In this document: positions 1 to 8,096 of the stretch, in pieces | How positions within the stretch are numbered: position 1 is the stretch's first letter | Layout of the letters: each line of letters begins with the position of its first letter | Assembly (NCBI RefSeq): GCF_030816295.1 | Contig: NZ_JAUSXV010000001.1 | Coordinates: 62,001-126,000, forward strand | DNA from: Microbacterium natoriense | Lineage (GTDB): Bacteria > Actinomycetota > Actinomycetes > Actinomycetales > Microbacteriaceae | Length of the DNA stretch: 64,000 nt | Reading direction: 5' to 3' | Made by a program: the position numbers and the translations under genes | Notes under the pieces: model-generated | Databases searched by the model: none | Seen by the model: the letters and a program-made list of their open reading frames with translations, nothing else | Told to the model about the DNA's origin: nothing

Positions 1-883
1 GCAGCCGACCCTCGGCTGACGTGAGTCGTGCGGTCGCCGCGGCGAGGTCTTCGCCGCGGCGGAGCATGATGGCAGCGACCTTGACGTCGTACCCCGCCTC
101 GTCGAGCGCGTGGACCGCCTCCTCGCGCTCGACATCGGCGATCGTCCGCACCATCCGGATCGCGCGCTCGCGCAGCTTGTGGTTGGTGGCCTTCACATCG
201 ACCATGAGGTTGCCGTAGACCTTGCCCTGGCGCACCATGACGATGGTCGAGAACATGTTGAGCACGAGCTTCTGCGCGGTGCCCGACTTCAGACGGGTCG
301 AGCCGGTGAGCACCTCGGGCCCGACCTCGACCTCGATGCCGTGATCGGCAGCGGCGCTGAGCTCGGTTGCGACGTTGCACGACAGCCCGACGGTCAGTGC
401 CCCGCGCTCGCGGGCTCGGCGCACCGCGGCGACCACGAAGGGCGTACGCCCGCTGGAAGCGATCCCGATCACGGTGTCGAGCGGACCGATCGCCGCCTGG
501 TCGACGGCGGCGGCGCCGGCATCCGCGTCGTCCTCCGCGCCCTCCACCGGATTCACGATCGCGCCGGTACCGCCCGCCATGATGGCGAACACGAGCTCAG
601 GTGGGGTGCTGAAGGTCGGAGGGCATTCCGAGGCGTCGAGAACGCCGATCCGGCCCGGCGTGCCGGCTCCCACGTAGATGAGGCGCCCGCCACGCGACAT
701 TCGCTCGGCCGCGGCCTCGATCGCCGGCACGATCTGCGGCAGGGCGCGCCCGACAGCTGCGGGCACGGTCGCATCAGCGTCGTTCATGGTCTGCGCGAGC
801 TCGGCCACGCTCATGCGGTCGAGATCCGCGTACCGCGGATCGCTGGCTTCGGTCACCAGTGTGCTCAGATTCTCCACGGTCAT
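1..883 (-). CDS. murQ: N-acetylmuramic acid 6-phosphate etherase MurQ (3' end off the window)
   Basis: Cytoplasmic enzyme that removes the D-lactyl ether from MurNAc 6-phosphate, giving GlcNAc 6-phosphate, in peptidoglycan recycling. The 294 residues visible start MTVENLSTLVTEASDPRYAD and contain the MurQ-type SIS signature GAGTPGRIGVLDASECPPTF (about residues 70-90) and SSGRTPF (about 143-149). The family is about 300 residues long, so only a few C-terminal residues are missing past the left edge. The ATG overlaps the stop of the upstream permease by 4 bases (ATGA), so it is translated as the last visible gene of the SBP-permease-permease-murQ operon. This identifies the cargo of that importer as muropeptide or MurNAc-like by inference. 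Confidence 0.95.
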   Translation of the reverse strand, partial: MTVENLSTLVTEASDPRYADLDRMSVAELAQTMNDADATVPAAVGRALPQIVPAIEAAAERMSRGGRLIYVGAGTPGRIGVLDASECPPTFSTPPELVFAIMAGGTGAIVNPVEGAEDDADAGAAAVDQAAIGPLDTVIGIASSGRTPFVVAAVRRARERGALTVGLSCNVATELSAAADHGIEVEVGPEVLTGSTRLKSGTAQKLVLNMFSTIVMVRQGKVYGNLMVDVKATNHKLRERAIRMVRTIADVEREEAVHALDEAGYDVKVAAIMLRRGEDLAAATARLTSAEGRL

Positions 884-1767
884 CGCCTTCCCCTGTTGCG
901 CGGATCGAGACTGTCGCGCAGGCCGTCGCCCAGCAGGTTGAGTCCCACCACGAGCAGCACGACCACGACGCCGGGGGCGATCATGGTCCACGGGGCGATG
1001 GTCACGAGCGTGCGGGCTTCGAAGATCATCGACCCCAGTGACGGCGCGGGCGGCGGCGTTCCGAGACCGAGGAAGCTGAGCGACGCCTCGGTGAGCACCG
1101 CCCAGGACAGCGACAGCGTGACCTGCACGATGATGATCGACGTGATGTTGGGCAGCACGTGGCGGAACATCGTCGCCATGCGGCTCTGGCCGGTGCTCTT
1201 GGCGGCCTTGACGTACTCGACCTCGCGCAGCGAGAGCACCGGTCCACGGGTGACGCGGATGAAGATCGGCACGTAGACGATCGCGATGGCCACCGCGATC
1301 GTGAACCAGTTGCGGTCGAACACAGAGGCCAGGGACAGCGCGAGCAGCAGCGGCGGGAAGGCGAACAGCACGTTCGTCACCGCGGTGATGGCGCCGTCGG
1401 AGACGCCCCGGTAGAACCCGGCGACGAGGCCGCACACCGTGCCGACGACGGTCGCGAAGGCGACGGCGACCACGGAGATGAGGGCGGAGTTCGCGACGCC
1501 TGCCGCGACGCGGGCGAAGACGTCGCGACCGAACTGATCGGTGCCGAACCAGTGCGCGCCGTTCGGAGCCTGCATCCGTGACGGCGGATCCTGCGCAAGC
1601 GGGTCGAACGGCAGCATCCCGAAAGCGGAGACGAGGCTGAGCGCGGCGAGCAGCACGACGATGACGAGCCCGGCGAGCCCGCTCCGGCTGCGCAGCAGCA
1701 GCCGCACGCGCTCGATGGTCCTGCCGCCGCCGGGGGCGAGAGTCGGGGTCTGCGAGATGTCGGTCAT
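880..1767 (-). CDS. Peptide/muropeptide ABC transporter permease, DppC type
   Basis: Inner-membrane permease of 295 residues. The N-terminal cytoplasmic tail and first membrane helix (about 30-52) are followed by an extracytoplasmic segment with the DppC/OppC motif WFGTDQFGRDVFARV (about 85-100) and five more helices. The EAA loop, which contacts the ATPase, is near residues 185-210. It begins at an ATG overlapping the DppB stop (ATGA) and ends overlapping murQ. It pairs with the neighbouring DppB-type permease. No ATPase gene is visible in the window; it could lie beyond the left edge or elsewhere. Confidence 0.9.
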   Translation of the reverse strand: MTDISQTPTLAPGGGRTIERVRLLLRSRSGLAGLVIVVLLAALSLVSAFGMLPFDPLAQDPPSRMQAPNGAHWFGTDQFGRDVFARVAAGVANSALISVVAVAFATVVGTVCGLVAGFYRGVSDGAITAVTNVLFAFPPLLLALSLASVFDRNWFTIAVAIAIVYVPIFIRVTRGPVLSLREVEYVKAAKSTGQSRMATMFRHVLPNITSIIIVQVTLSLSWAVLTEASLSFLGLGTPPPAPSLGSMIFEARTLVTIAPWTMIAPGVVVVLLVVGLNLLGDGLRDSLDPRNRGRR

Positions 1768-2735
1768 ACGGCACGCACCCGGGGATCGATGACCCGGTAG
1801 AGCAGGTCGGTGAGCAGGTTGACGATGACGAAGGCGAGCGCGATGACGAGCACGGTGCTCTGCACCAGCGCATACTCCTTCTGCTGGATGCCGAGCAGGA
1901 CCTGGCGTCCGATGCCCGGGAGGGAGAAGATCTGCTCGACGACGACGGCCCCGCCCAGCAGATAGCCGAACTGCAGACCCGTCATCGTGACGATCGGAAC
2001 CAGGGCGTTGCCGAGCACGTGGCGCAACTGCAGCCGGCGCGGCGGCACGCCCTTGGCGCGTGCGGTGCGGATGAAGTCGTTGGCGCGGATCTCGAGCACG
2101 GCCGTGCGCGTGGTGCGCATGATGGGGGCGGCGATCCCGAAGCCGAGGACGAGCGAGGGCAGCAGCATCTGCTGCAGGTTGAGGACGGGGTCCTGGAAGA
2201 AGTGCGCGAATCCCTGGCCGTTGGGATTGAACCCGAACGACGAGGCGAGCACCGCGAGCAGCGCGGTCCCGAGCAGGAAGGCCGGAATCGACAGGCCCGC
2301 GAGGCCCACGATCTGGCCGGCGCCGTCTCTGATCGAGTCGGGCTTGGACGCTGAGAGCATTCCGAGCGGGATGCCGATCAGGAGGGCGATGACGATGGAG
2401 AAGATCGCGAGCTCGAACGTGACGGGCAGCGCCGCCGCGGTGAGGTCGAGCACGCTGGTCTGCGCACGGGAGGAGAAGCCGAGGTTGCCGGTGAAGATGT
2501 TGCCGAGCCATGAGAAGAACTGCACGAAGAGCGGCTGATCGAGGCCGTAGTACGCCTCGAGGGCGGCGCGCTGAGCCGGCGTCAGGGCCGCGGCCTCCGT
2601 GCCGAGGCCGGAACTGATCTGGTCGCCGGGGATGGCGCGCAGCATCAGGAAGACGAACACGGCGACGCCGAGGAGCGTGCCGAGGGCTGCGAGGATGCGG
2701 CGCAGCACGCTGTTGCGGAGGAGCTGTCTGAACAT
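1764..2735 (-). CDS. Peptide/muropeptide ABC transporter permease, DppB type
   Basis: Inner-membrane permease of 323 residues starting MFRQLLRNSVLRRILAALG, the usual DppB/OppB opening. It has a first helix at about 10-32, the typical long extracytoplasmic loop and a C-terminal half with five helices ending DPRVRAV. I chose the ATG at 2735. A longer frame exists to 2789, but it would put the start inside the stem-loop at 2761-2795 and add an atypical N-terminus. No clear Shine-Dalgarno precedes 2735, so the start is moderately uncertain. It is the second gene of the SBP-dppB-dppC-murQ operon. Confidence 0.88.
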   Translation of the reverse strand: MFRQLLRNSVLRRILAALGTLLGVAVFVFLMLRAIPGDQISSGLGTEAAALTPAQRAALEAYYGLDQPLFVQFFSWLGNIFTGNLGFSSRAQTSVLDLTAAALPVTFELAIFSIVIALLIGIPLGMLSASKPDSIRDGAGQIVGLAGLSIPAFLLGTALLAVLASSFGFNPNGQGFAHFFQDPVLNLQQMLLPSLVLGFGIAAPIMRTTRTAVLEIRANDFIRTARAKGVPPRRLQLRHVLGNALVPIVTMTGLQFGYLLGGAVVVEQIFSLPGIGRQVLLGIQQKEYALVQSTVLVIALAFVIVNLLTDLLYRVIDPRVRAV

Positions 2736-2760
2736 GGGCGGGAGGATGCCTGTCGTCGGG

Positions 2761-2795
2761 GCGGCGGTGCGGGCGGGACTGGCCCGCACCGCCGC
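2761..2795 (-). terminator. Stem-loop between binding-protein gene and permease genes
   Basis: A perfect 14-bp inverted repeat (arms 2761-2774 and 2782-2795) with a 7-base loop lies 10 bases after the stop of the solute-binding-protein gene and 25 bases before the dppB start. There is no U tract. In ABC importer operons such hairpins commonly stabilise the upstream mRNA or attenuate transcription so that the binding protein is made in excess. That role here is inferred. Confidence 0.6.
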
Positions 2796-2805
2796 GTCGC
2801 GCTGC

Positions 2806-4353
2806 TTACTTGATGGAGGTCGTCCGCAGGTACTGCAGCGAGCCGTTCGCCATGGGGACGAAGCCGTCGACGTTCGACGCCGCGGCCGTGTAGGTGTAGC
2901 TGGTGAACAGCCAGATCCACGCCGCGTTGTCCTCGAGGTTCTCCGACACCTGCGCGTAGATCTCCTTGCGCTTCTCCGGGTCGGCCGTCTGACGTCCTTC
3001 AGCGAACAGGGCGTCGAGCTCGGGCGAGGAGTAGCCGGCGACCTTGTTCAGGTTTCCGGTGCTGGTGAAGTATCGGCCGTACATGCCGTCGGGATCGGGG
3101 CGCCCGCCGTTCAGGGCGACGGCGGCGTCGAAGTCGGCGGCGATCCAGCGGTCGACGAACGCGCCCGACTCGAGCACCTCGAGCTCGAGCGTGATCTTGG
3201 CGTCGGCGAGCTGCGCCTTGAGGTTCTGCGCCTCGTTGACCGACGTCGCGTACTCGCCCTGCGAGACGATGGCCTTGATGGTCACGCCGTCGGACTTGCC
3301 CGCCTTGTCGAGGTAGTCGGCTGCCTTGTCGAGATCGCGCTCAGGGCACGGACGGGCGTCGGGATCGGACTTGTACGCGGGCGACGTGATCGGGCCGGTG
3401 ACCTCGCCTTCACCGAGAGCTGCGGTGTCGAGCACCTCCTGACGGTCGATCGCGCACTGGATCGCGAGACGCACGTTCACGTCGGCGAGGTCGCCGTGCG
3501 TGGCGTTGAGCTGGAGCGCGTGGTAGCTCAGCTGCGGGGTCGTCGCCACCGTCACGTTGGCGCCCTCGGCGGTCTGCGCGACGAGCGGGTCGTCGAACAC
3601 GGCGAGCTGGACGTTGCCGGACTGCATGGCCGAGACGATCGAGGACTCGTCCGGGATCACCCGGAACTCGACCGTGTCCAGGAGGGCGGCGTCTCCCCAG
3701 TAGTCGTCGTTCTTCGCAAGGGTGAGCGACTGGCTGGGCGTGCGGTCTTCCATCACGAACGGGCCGGTGCCGTTCGGCGTGGTGTTGAGCCCTTCCTCGG
3801 TGTCGTCCGACGAGAGCATGGCCATGTTGATCACGGCCAGGTTCGCGGGCAGCGCGGCATCCGGAGTCTTCAGCGTGACCGTGACGGTCTTCTCGTCGGT
3901 CGCCTCGACGCCGGCTACGGATGCGAGCGAGCTGCGTGCGACCGCGGCGGTCGCCTCCGCGGCGATCGCGTCGAGCGAGTACTTCACGTCTTCGGAGCCG
4001 AAGGTGCTGCCGTCGGCGAAGGTGACACCGTCACGGAGGTGGAAGGTCACGGTGAGTCCGTCCTCAGACACATCCCACGACTCGGCGAGACCGGGGACGA
4101 CGTTGAGGTCCTCGTCGAACTCGGTGAGGGTGCCGTAGATGTTCTGCAGGACGTTCACCGCCTGGAACTGCGTGGCCTTCCAGGGGAACAGGGTGTCGGG
4201 GTCGCTGGTGACGCCTATGACGATGTCGCCGCCGGCGGCTGCGCCCTCCGACGGCGCGGGCTTCGACGGCGCCGAACAACTGGTGATGACGAGGGCCAGG
4301 GCGACCCCTGTCGCTGTGAGGGCGCCGAACGACGCCCGCCGTGCTGTGCTCAT
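2806..4353 (-). CDS. Extracellular solute-binding lipoprotein, peptide-binding (SBP family 5)
   Basis: Substrate receptor of the importer, a lipoprotein of 515 residues on the outer face of the membrane. The N-terminus MSTARRASFGALTATGVALA leads to a lipobox VITSC, followed by a Ser/Pro/Ala linker and the SBP_bac_5 domain, for example GDIVIGVTSDPDTLFPWK at about 38-55. The ATG at 4353 has a good Shine-Dalgarno (GGAGGA); a longer frame to 4404 is not needed. It is the first gene of an operon ending in murQ, which suggests the ligand is a muropeptide, MurNAc or a peptide from wall turnover. The gene is divergent from the RpiR regulator and shares its promoter region. Confidence 0.9.
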   Translation of the reverse strand: MSTARRASFGALTATGVALALVITSCSAPSKPAPSEGAAAGGDIVIGVTSDPDTLFPWKATQFQAVNVLQNIYGTLTEFDEDLNVVPGLAESWDVSEDGLTVTFHLRDGVTFADGSTFGSEDVKYSLDAIAAEATAAVARSSLASVAGVEATDEKTVTVTLKTPDAALPANLAVINMAMLSSDDTEEGLNTTPNGTGPFVMEDRTPSQSLTLAKNDDYWGDAALLDTVEFRVIPDESSIVSAMQSGNVQLAVFDDPLVAQTAEGANVTVATTPQLSYHALQLNATHGDLADVNVRLAIQCAIDRQEVLDTAALGEGEVTGPITSPAYKSDPDARPCPERDLDKAADYLDKAGKSDGVTIKAIVSQGEYATSVNEAQNLKAQLADAKITLELEVLESGAFVDRWIAADFDAAVALNGGRPDPDGMYGRYFTSTGNLNKVAGYSSPELDALFAEGRQTADPEKRKEIYAQVSENLEDNAAWIWLFTSYTYTAAASNVDGFVPMANGSLQYLRTTSIK

Positions 4354-4436
4354 TGCTGATTCCTCCAGGCTTGGGGATGCATCGCTTCGGCGTCGGGTCG
4401 GCACATCGCCGTTGTCGCCCCGCGAACATCATCGGT

Positions 4437-4463
4437 CTTGGTGTGCACCAAAAGTACACCAAG
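4437..4463. promoter_or_regulatory. Putative operator in the divergent murQ-operon/RpiR promoter region
   Basis: Inverted repeat CTTGGTGT-N11-ACACCAAG (arms 4437-4444 and 4456-4463) in the 168-base gap between the binding-protein gene and the RpiR gene. On the minus strand a possible -35 TTGTTA and -10 TGTACT bracket it, so a bound regulator would block the importer operon. The adjacent SIS-domain RpiR regulator is the obvious candidate ligand-responsive binder. The site and the assignment are inferred. Confidence 0.5.
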
Positions 4464-4521
4464 TTCGCTTCTCATGTAACAAAAATTCCTCTACTGTGTG
4501 ATCAGCGATCGGAGACTGCCC

Positions 4522-5424
4522 ATGCCCTACGAAGCCGCCCGCGACGACGCCGGCGCCCACCCCGTGCTTGTCCGCATGCGCGCGATCCGCCCGGAGCTCC
4601 GCCCGAGCGAGCAGCGCATCGCCGACCTGTTCCTCGCCGATCCGGCCACCACCGCCGGCTACTCGGTGGCCGAGCTCGCGCAGCGATGCGGCACCTCGAC
4701 GACCTCGGTCGTCCGCTTCTGCAAGCGGCTGGGGTACGACCACGTGCGCGAGCTTCGCAACCACGTCCTCCGCGACGTCGAGCGCGAGACGTTCGACACT
4801 GCGGCGCTGCCCGACGTCTCGGGGGACATCGATCGCAACGACACCCTGTCGGACATCGTCGCCAAGGTCTCGCTCGCCGAGACGCTGTCACTCGCCGACA
4901 CGGCGAAGGTCCTCGACACCGAGGCTCTGAGGGCATCCGTCGACGCCATCACCGCCGCGAACCGCGTCGACATCTTCGGCGTGGGCGCGAGCTCGATCGT
5001 GGGCCTCGACCTGCAGCGCAAGCTGACCCGGATCGGCAGGACCGCGCTCGAGTGGTCGGATCACCATGCGGCGTGGACCTCGGCTGCGACCCTCCAGCCG
5101 GGGAACGTGGCTATCGCGGTGTCGCACAGCGGCGCGACCACCGACACGATCGAGTTCCTCATGCTGGCACGGCGCGCCGGCGCCACGACCATCGCGATCA
5201 CGAACCACGCCGGCGCTCCGCTCGCCGGCCAGGCGGACATCGTGCTCACCACGGCAGCCAGGGAGACCGGGTTCCGGTCCGGCGCCCTGGGCAGCCGCAT
5301 CGCCCAGCTGATGGTCGTCGACTGCATCTTCATCGGCGTCGCGCAGTCGAACTACGACCGATCGATGGAGGCACTGCGCGACACTTTCGCCGCCGTGCAC
5401 CACGTGCGAGCCTCGGGCGCGTGA
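4522..5424 (+). CDS. RpiR-family transcriptional regulator (MurR-like) with SIS domain
   Basis: Regulator of 300 residues with an N-terminal RpiR helix-turn-helix (about 10-85; SVAELAQRCGTSTTSVVRFC is the recognition region) and a C-terminal SIS sugar-phosphate-binding domain (about 130-260; GVGASSIVGLDLQRKLTRIG, then AVSHSGATTDTIEF). Given the divergent murQ operon, the effector is probably MurNAc 6-phosphate, as for MurR; this is inference from context. I chose the ATG at 4522 over an in-frame ATG at 4498. The stop overlaps the following MFS start by 4 bases (GTGA), so the two are co-transcribed. Confidence 0.88.
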   Translation: MPYEAARDDAGAHPVLVRMRAIRPELRPSEQRIADLFLADPATTAGYSVAELAQRCGTSTTSVVRFCKRLGYDHVRELRNHVLRDVERETFDTAALPDVSGDIDRNDTLSDIVAKVSLAETLSLADTAKVLDTEALRASVDAITAANRVDIFGVGASSIVGLDLQRKLTRIGRTALEWSDHHAAWTSAATLQPGNVAIAVSHSGATTDTIEFLMLARRAGATTIAITNHAGAPLAGQADIVLTTAARETGFRSGALGSRIAQLMVVDCIFIGVAQSNYDRSMEALRDTFAAVHHVRASGA

Positions 5425-6584
5425 GCAGCTCGCGCCGTCACGCCCTCACCGGCCTGTTCGCGGCGTTCGCGAGCCTGGGCGTCACCGCGTCGTTCGTCCC
5501 GGCGGTCCTGCCCGCCGCGGAACGGAGCATCGGCGCTGACCTGAGCCCGGCCGTCCCCGCTCTGTTCGCAGGACTGCTCGTCGGCGTCCTGCTCTCCGGC
5601 CCGCTGATGCTCCGGCGCCCCGCTCGCACGACTCTGATCGTCGGCAGCGCACTGCAGGCGGCCGCGCTCGTGGCCGGAGCATGCGCCGACACCACTCTGC
5701 TCTTCATCGTCGCGGCGACCACCGCCGGCATGGGTTTCGGCCTCGTGGAGGCCGCAGGCTCCGTGGCTGCGAAGGGCGCCGTGGTCGGCAGTGCCACCGG
5801 GGTGCTGAGCGCGCTCACCGGGACGGTGGCCGTGAGCGCGGCGGTGACTCCCCTCGCGGTGGCGGCGGGTGCCGGCGCCATGCCCGCGCTGAGCGCACTC
5901 GCTGCGGTGCCGCTCGCGACGATCGTGATCCTCGCCACCGGCCGAGCCGCCCGCCGGGATGCCGCCCCTCCCGCCCGCCGCGACCTCGGGAGTCTCGCGA
6001 TGCTGGCACCGTTCGCCGTGGCACTGCCCCTCTATGTGGGGGTCGAGACCGTCCTCTCCGGCTGGTCGGCCGTGATCCCCGAGCGCACGCTGTCTCTCTC
6101 CCCCTCGGCCGCGGCACTCGGCACGACGGCGTTCTGGACGCTGATGGCGCTCGGTCGGTTCGGCGCCGCGGGGCTCCGAAGACGAGGAGTGCCGCCCGTC
6201 GCGATCCTCGCCGTCGGAACGGCGGCAGCCGCTGTGCTGATCGCCTCCGCAGGGCTCCTGTTAGAGGCGGCTCCGATCGGAGCCCTCGTCGCACTCGCGG
6301 CAGCGGTCGCCCTGCTTGCGCCGAGCTACGGCCTGATCGTCGGGCTCGCGCTCGATCGCCTGGACGCCGCACGGAGCGCCGCCGTCACCGGCGCGCTGGT
6401 CGCCTGCGGGGCCCTCGGCGGCACCTTCGTGCCCGCACTGGTGCTGCTGATCGGCCGCGATCCCGCGTCGAGCACGACCTTGCTCGTGTCGGCAGGGCTG
6501 TGCGCCGCGGTGCCGCTTCTGGCCGTGCTCGCGGTGCGCGGGTCGCTCGGGGTCAGCGCAGAACGAACGCCGCGGCGCCGATGA
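5421..6584 (+). CDS. MFS transporter, unknown substrate
   Basis: Major facilitator protein of 387 residues and about 12 helices, very rich in Ala, Leu and Val. It begins at a GTG overlapping the RpiR stop (VSSSRRHALTGLFAAFASLG). A cytoplasmic Arg-rich loop near 175-190 separates the two halves. I see no substrate signature. Co-transcription with the MurR-like regulator suggests a link to cell-wall sugar handling, perhaps export, but this is only context. The 3' end overlaps the convergent ROK kinase gene by 32 bases. Confidence 0.8.
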   Translation: MSSSRRHALTGLFAAFASLGVTASFVPAVLPAAERSIGADLSPAVPALFAGLLVGVLLSGPLMLRRPARTTLIVGSALQAAALVAGACADTTLLFIVAATTAGMGFGLVEAAGSVAAKGAVVGSATGVLSALTGTVAVSAAVTPLAVAAGAGAMPALSALAAVPLATIVILATGRAARRDAAPPARRDLGSLAMLAPFAVALPLYVGVETVLSGWSAVIPERTLSLSPSAAALGTTAFWTLMALGRFGAAGLRRRGVPPVAILAVGTAAAAVLIASAGLLLEAAPIGALVALAAAVALLAPSYGLIVGLALDRLDAARSAAVTGALVACGALGGTFVPALVLLIGRDPASSTTLLVSAGLCAAVPLLAVLAVRGSLGVSAERTPRRR

Positions 6585-7455
6585 GGGGCCCCTCGTCGCC
6601 GAGGCCGGAGCGCACGACGCGAGTCCGCCGCGAGTACTCGTGTGCGGCGCTCGCAGTGAGAGCCTGCTGCACGAGGTCGATGTAGTCGGCGGACACCTGC
6701 GAGAAGCCTCCGCCGATCGCGACCATGTCGAGGTCGACGAGCGTCGCTGCATCCGCCAGCGCCTCGCCGACGGCCCGTGCGGACCGCTCGATCGCGGCAC
6801 GGGCGATCGCGTCTCCTGCGGCCGAGTCGCGCGCCAGGTCCTCGCCGGTCGCTCCCGACCAGCCCTGCTGCTGCGCCCAGGCGGCACTGGCCGGCCCCGA
6901 GGCGATCTCCTCGAGTGTGAGCCCGCCCTCTCGACGCACCTGACCGAGATGGCCTGCGTTGCCCGAGGCGCCGGGGATGTACGCGCCGTTCACCACGAAG
7001 CCGCCGCCGACGCCGGTCGACACGACGATCGCGAGCGAGGAGCGGGCGTCCTTCGTGGCGCCGAGCCAGGACTCGGCGAGCGCGAGCGCACCGCCGTCGT
7101 GGCCGAACACCGTGGGCAGCCCACGCCCGAGAATCCCGGAGGCGGTCGCGCGCACCGCACCCGCGAGACCGTAGCCGCGGGCTGCAGGCATGTTCACCGG
7201 GAGGATCTGGCCGACGTTACGGTCGATCGGCCCGGCACTGCCGATGCCGGCGCCGACGAGCTCTGCGGCGTCGGGGAGACGGGAGAGGGCGTGGGCGATC
7301 ACCGTCGCGATCGCATCGTCGAGCGACGCGGGGGTGGCATCCCGGCCCGTCGCCCGACGGCTGCGGCTTCCCCGCACGAGGGTGCCGTCGTCGGCCACGA
7401 GCGCGGCCTCCATCTTGGTGCCGCCGACATCGACGGCGAGGGCGAAGCGATTCAC
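6553..7455 (-). CDS. ROK-family sugar kinase lacking the usual zinc motif
   Basis: Sugar kinase of 300 residues. VDVGGTKMEAAL (about 8-19) is the N-terminal ATP phosphate-binding motif, FGHDGGALALAE (about 112-123) carries the expected catalytic Asp, and STGVGGGFVVNG is the second phosphate motif. The GH of NAGHLGQV is kept, but the CxCGxxGCxE zinc motif normally just after it is replaced by RREGGLTLEEIASG, with no cysteine. The GTG start overlaps the pyrE stop by 4 bases. The substrate is unknown; a hexosamine is plausible next to a MurNAc cluster, but pyrE linkage gives no clue. Confidence 0.85.
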   Translation of the reverse strand: MNRFALAVDVGGTKMEAALVADDGTLVRGSRSRRATGRDATPASLDDAIATVIAHALSRLPDAAELVGAGIGSAGPIDRNVGQILPVNMPAARGYGLAGAVRATASGILGRGLPTVFGHDGGALALAESWLGATKDARSSLAIVVSTGVGGGFVVNGAYIPGASGNAGHLGQVRREGGLTLEEIASGPASAAWAQQQGWSGATGEDLARDSAAGDAIARAAIERSARAVGEALADAATLVDLDMVAIGGGFSQVSADYIDLVQQALTASAAHEYSRRTRVVRSGLGDEGPLIGAAAFVLR

Positions 7456-8012
7456 TGCGGGTCGAGCCCGAGGTCGTCGAGATCGAAGGCCGCGCGCCAC
7501 TCGAGACCCTCGGCCTCGATCGCGGCCTGCGCTCCGGTCTTGCGGTCGACGATCACGGCGACGGCGACGATCTCTGCGCCCTCCTTGCGCAGGGCCTCCA
7601 CCGCCTTGAGCGCGGACTGGCCGGTGGTCGAGGTGTCCTCGAGCACGACGACGCGCTTGCCCTTGACGTCGGCGCCCTCGATCTGGCGGCCGCGGCCGTG
7701 GTCCTTGGGCTCCTTGCGCACGACGAAGGCGTCGAGCGGGGCGCCTGATGCGACGGAGGCGTGCAGCACCGAGTTCGCGATCGGGTCGGCGCCGAGCGTG
7801 AGGCCGCCGACGGCGACGACGTCGAGGTCGGCGATCAGGTCGAGCATGATGCGGCCGATCGCGGGAGCTGCCCGGTGGTCGAGCGTCAGCTTGCGCATGT
7901 CGACGTAGTAGGTCGCCTTCTTGCCGCTGGAGAGCGTGAAGTCGCCGTGGAACACCGCCTCGTCCTTGATGAGGTCGAGAAGGGACTGGCGGTCTGCGTC
8001 GAGTGCGGTCAC
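7452..8012 (-). CDS. pyrE: Orotate phosphoribosyltransferase
   Basis: Pyrimidine biosynthesis: orotate plus PRPP gives OMP. The protein has 186 residues from a GTG at 8012 (VTALDADRQSLLDLIKDEAV). The type I PRTase PRPP-binding motif VVVLEDTSTTGQSALKAVEA is at about 121-140, and the catalytic-loop segment RKEPKDHGRGRQIEG at about 98-112. An in-frame ATG at 8057 would add 15 low-complexity residues; the GTG gives the family's usual N-terminus, but neither start has a strong Shine-Dalgarno. The downstream ROK kinase is translationally coupled by a GTGA overlap. Confidence 0.93.
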   Translation of the reverse strand: MTALDADRQSLLDLIKDEAVFHGDFTLSSGKKATYYVDMRKLTLDHRAAPAIGRIMLDLIADLDVVAVGGLTLGADPIANSVLHASVASGAPLDAFVVRKEPKDHGRGRQIEGADVKGKRVVVLEDTSTTGQSALKAVEALRKEGAEIVAVAVIVDRKTGAQAAIEAEGLEWRAAFDLDDLGLDPQ

Positions 8013-8096
8013 GGAATCCAGTGTAGAAGCAGCGGATGCTGGATTCGCCGCCGGCATCCGCTTATCGTGGCCGGGAGACCGACCGAAGGAGCTTCC

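Noticed and set aside
4354..4404. N-terminal extension of the binding lipoprotein
   Set aside because: It would add 17 polar residues before a normal signal peptide, and a good Shine-Dalgarno lies inside it for the ATG at 4353.
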